Shown: piece by piece, positions 18,332 through 19,648 of the stretch
Numbering within the stretch: position 1 is the stretch's first letter
How the letters are laid out: the number at the start of each line of letters is the position of its first letter
DNA from: Gryganskiella cystojenkinii
Taxonomy: Eukaryota; Mortierellomycota; Mortierellomycetes; Mortierellales; Mortierellaceae
Length of the DNA stretch: 19,648 bases
Reading direction: 5' to 3'
Assembly (NCBI GenBank): GCA_015852425.1
Contig: JAAAIG010000732.1
Location: forward strand, 1 to 19,648
Notes under the pieces: generated by a model
Databases searched by the model: none
What the model was told of the DNA's origin: nothing
The model's input: the letters and a program-made list of their open reading frames with translations, nothing else
Translations under genes and position numbers: made by a program

Positions 18332-18898
18332 ATGATGGGCGAAGGCGCCTCGGAACGATTTGCGATCATAGAGTCGAGTCATCTGCTCCACCAACCCAAG
18401 TAAGCAGCAACCCTTCCGCCAAACAAAGCGGAATCAACATCAACACTCAAAAGAGCCCAAGACGACAATATGAGGAAGAAGTGGGGCTCATGGCTCGAGG
18501 GGACACTGGGAGATTGTCGAAAATGGAATACTGTAAGTTTTATTCTCAGACAGATATACTGCTAACTCAACGTTCGATAGATGGAGCAGCTTTACTATTA
18601 TGAACCTCTGATGCAAAACCATAAGGCAGCACAAGGACGGCTTCGAATTTTGAGCGGTAAAATGGTTAGCCTTGTTGCCATATGTATGCGACAGATACAT
18701 CTGTGCTCATATCTCAAGCATATTTTTTCTTGGCATTTTACGAATACTCACTACCGTGATGATGCCCTCGACAGGGCCTTCCAGGTGCTCGAAAAGAATT
18801 CGACTTTTGGAATACTATTTAAGCGTCGGGTCTTATCGGTGCCAATAATACGAGTTGTAGAAAAGATGCATCGATATCTGCTGCCACAGCGCGCATGA
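18332..18898 (+). CDS. Small uncharacterised protein, 3-exon model, directly downstream of the solo LTR
   Basis: I do not recognise a family. The model joins 18332-18399, 18454-18532 and 18581-18898 for 154 residues. The second intron is convincing: a GTAAGT donor at 18533, a TGCTAAC branch sequence near 18559-18565, and a GATAG acceptor ending at 18580, with an in-frame stop if unspliced. The first intron (GTAAGC donor at 18400, acceptor at 18453) is needed to remove a TAA at 18401-18403; its length is a multiple of three and its branch site is weak. Both introns (54 and 48 nt) are shorter than all others in the window, so a decaying gene, or a start at the in-frame ATG at 18470, are alternatives. 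The product begins MMGEGASERFAIIESSHLLH and is basic toward the C-terminus (LFKRRVLS, MHRYLLPQRA), without a clear membrane segment or motif. An in-frame stop at 17875 in the pre-insertion flank supports the ATG at 18332 as start. Confidence 0.4.
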
Positions 18899-19648
18899 CG
18901 AGCCGCATATGCCTGTGGCTCAGATGTGACCTCGAGCCTAAATTGTCAAGTACCTGCATAGGCGAAGGATCCAATCGTAGTGACAAGGACAACTGCTCAT
19001 GTACAGTATGTCGACAAACACCATTATCGGAAAATAATTCTTATGTAGCGTGACCAGCCACGACTTAACATGTTGTGCAATTCTTACCTCCATGTGTGCC
19101 GATATTTTCGTTTCTCGGGAAACGCAAACAACAACACATATACTTTGCTACAAGCATTCTCTCTTGATTATTTCGACCGCGCGACTTGAGCCGTGTCCCT
19201 GGCAGATCCATTATTGGTGGTAGCGTTTAGACTGTTATTTAACCTCTCTCCCAAATTCATCATGAAGTTTACTGAGAATAGGCGACTACATTTTTTTTAG
19301 GAAAATAAAGGCCATCAATCATACCCATTAAGACTCGCATGAATCACCTTTGATCAACAACTGTAAGATTGCTGTGGCTATTTCTTTCTTTCTTTCTTTC
19401 TTTCTTTGGGCAATTTGATGCATCTTTCCCTTTCATTTTTCTCCGCCTGCACTACCACATCCCCTCATTCTCCCTTGTTCCTATAAGAATACCACTGTCG
19501 CCCTTTCGTTAAAATCTTTCTCGCCGCTCTCGCCTTGCAAAACGCTCCTTCTGTTCATCGGTTAGCTCCTAACTCTTATTTGGCTTTGTATATACTCCTA
19601 CCACCACGGTTATTGTTGCCTGGCTCTTCAGGATTCACCTGACTCGAC
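18899..19648. other. Intergenic region; right part looks like a promoter for a gene beyond the window
   Basis: After the stop at 18896-18898 no open frame of note is seen. An AATAAA occurs near 19303. From about 19380 to the end the plus strand becomes CT-rich with TTTC repeats and patches such as CTTTCCCTTTC, the composition of gene leaders in this window, so a rightward gene probably begins after 19648. Confidence 0.4.
19381..19407. repeat. (TTTC)n microsatellite
   Basis: About 6.75 perfect units of TTTC on the plus strand, at the start of the CT-rich region near the right end of the window. Confidence 0.9.

Noticed and set aside
18332..18470. Start of a retrotransposon gag gene following the LTR
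   Set aside because: The base after the LTR is the target-site duplication, not a primer-binding site, and the sequence that follows continues the left flank. No gag or pol motif is present.

Overview
This is a eukaryotic, almost certainly fungal, nuclear window. Genes are split by short spliceosomal introns (GTAAGT-type donors, CTAAC/CTGAC-like branch sites, AG acceptors, mostly 84-157 nt). Promoters are CT-rich, and the proteins are fungal or general eukaryotic families. The style of the introns, CT-rich leaders and Gln/Ser-rich extensions suggests an early-diverging fungus such as Mortierellomycota/Mucoromycota. That placement is inference, not proof.

Layout, left to right. (1) 497-5432, plus strand: an eight-exon PMT1-family protein O-mannosyltransferase with unusually long low-complexity N- and C-terminal extensions. 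(2) 5820-6956, minus strand, convergent: an intronless type I membrane protein with a Cys-rich ectodomain, a Ser/Thr/Pro stalk and a Gly/Tyr/Gln-rich tail. It is the kind of surface protein that O-mannosyltransferases modify. (3) 6957-10576: about 3.6 kb with no gene I can support, much of it purine-rich on the plus strand. (4) 10577-12525, minus strand: an arsenic-resistance pair, an ACR3 arsenite efflux carrier and, upstream of it, a bacterial-type (low-molecular-weight-phosphatase-fold) arsenate reductase. (5) 13474-14617, minus strand: KGD4/MRPS36-type subunit of 2-oxoglutarate dehydrogenase in three exons. (6) 14798-16977, minus strand: splicing factor SF3a subunit 3 (SF3A3/Prp9) in seven exons, the first only 16 nt. 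(7) 17907-18322: a solo LTR with terminal TGTCA/TGACA and a 5-bp GGTGC target-site duplication, ending nine bases before the ATG of a small uncharacterised plus-strand gene (18332-18898). (8) 18899-19648: intergenic, with a TTTC microsatellite and a CT-rich stretch that looks like the promoter of a gene beyond the window.

How the parts fit together. The arsenic pair is the functional centrepiece: the reductase would turn arsenate into arsenite and ACR3 would export it. The two genes share a 34-bp imperfect repeat in the same orientation, about 300 bp upstream of each start codon, and each appears to have a leader intron ending two bases before its ATG. This looks like a co-regulated detoxification unit made of two separately transcribed genes, not a prokaryote-style operon. 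The reductase is of a prokaryotic type rather than the Cdc25/rhodanese-type Acr2 known from yeast, so horizontal acquisition is likely. The other genes are ordinary housekeeping genes and do not appear functionally linked to it.
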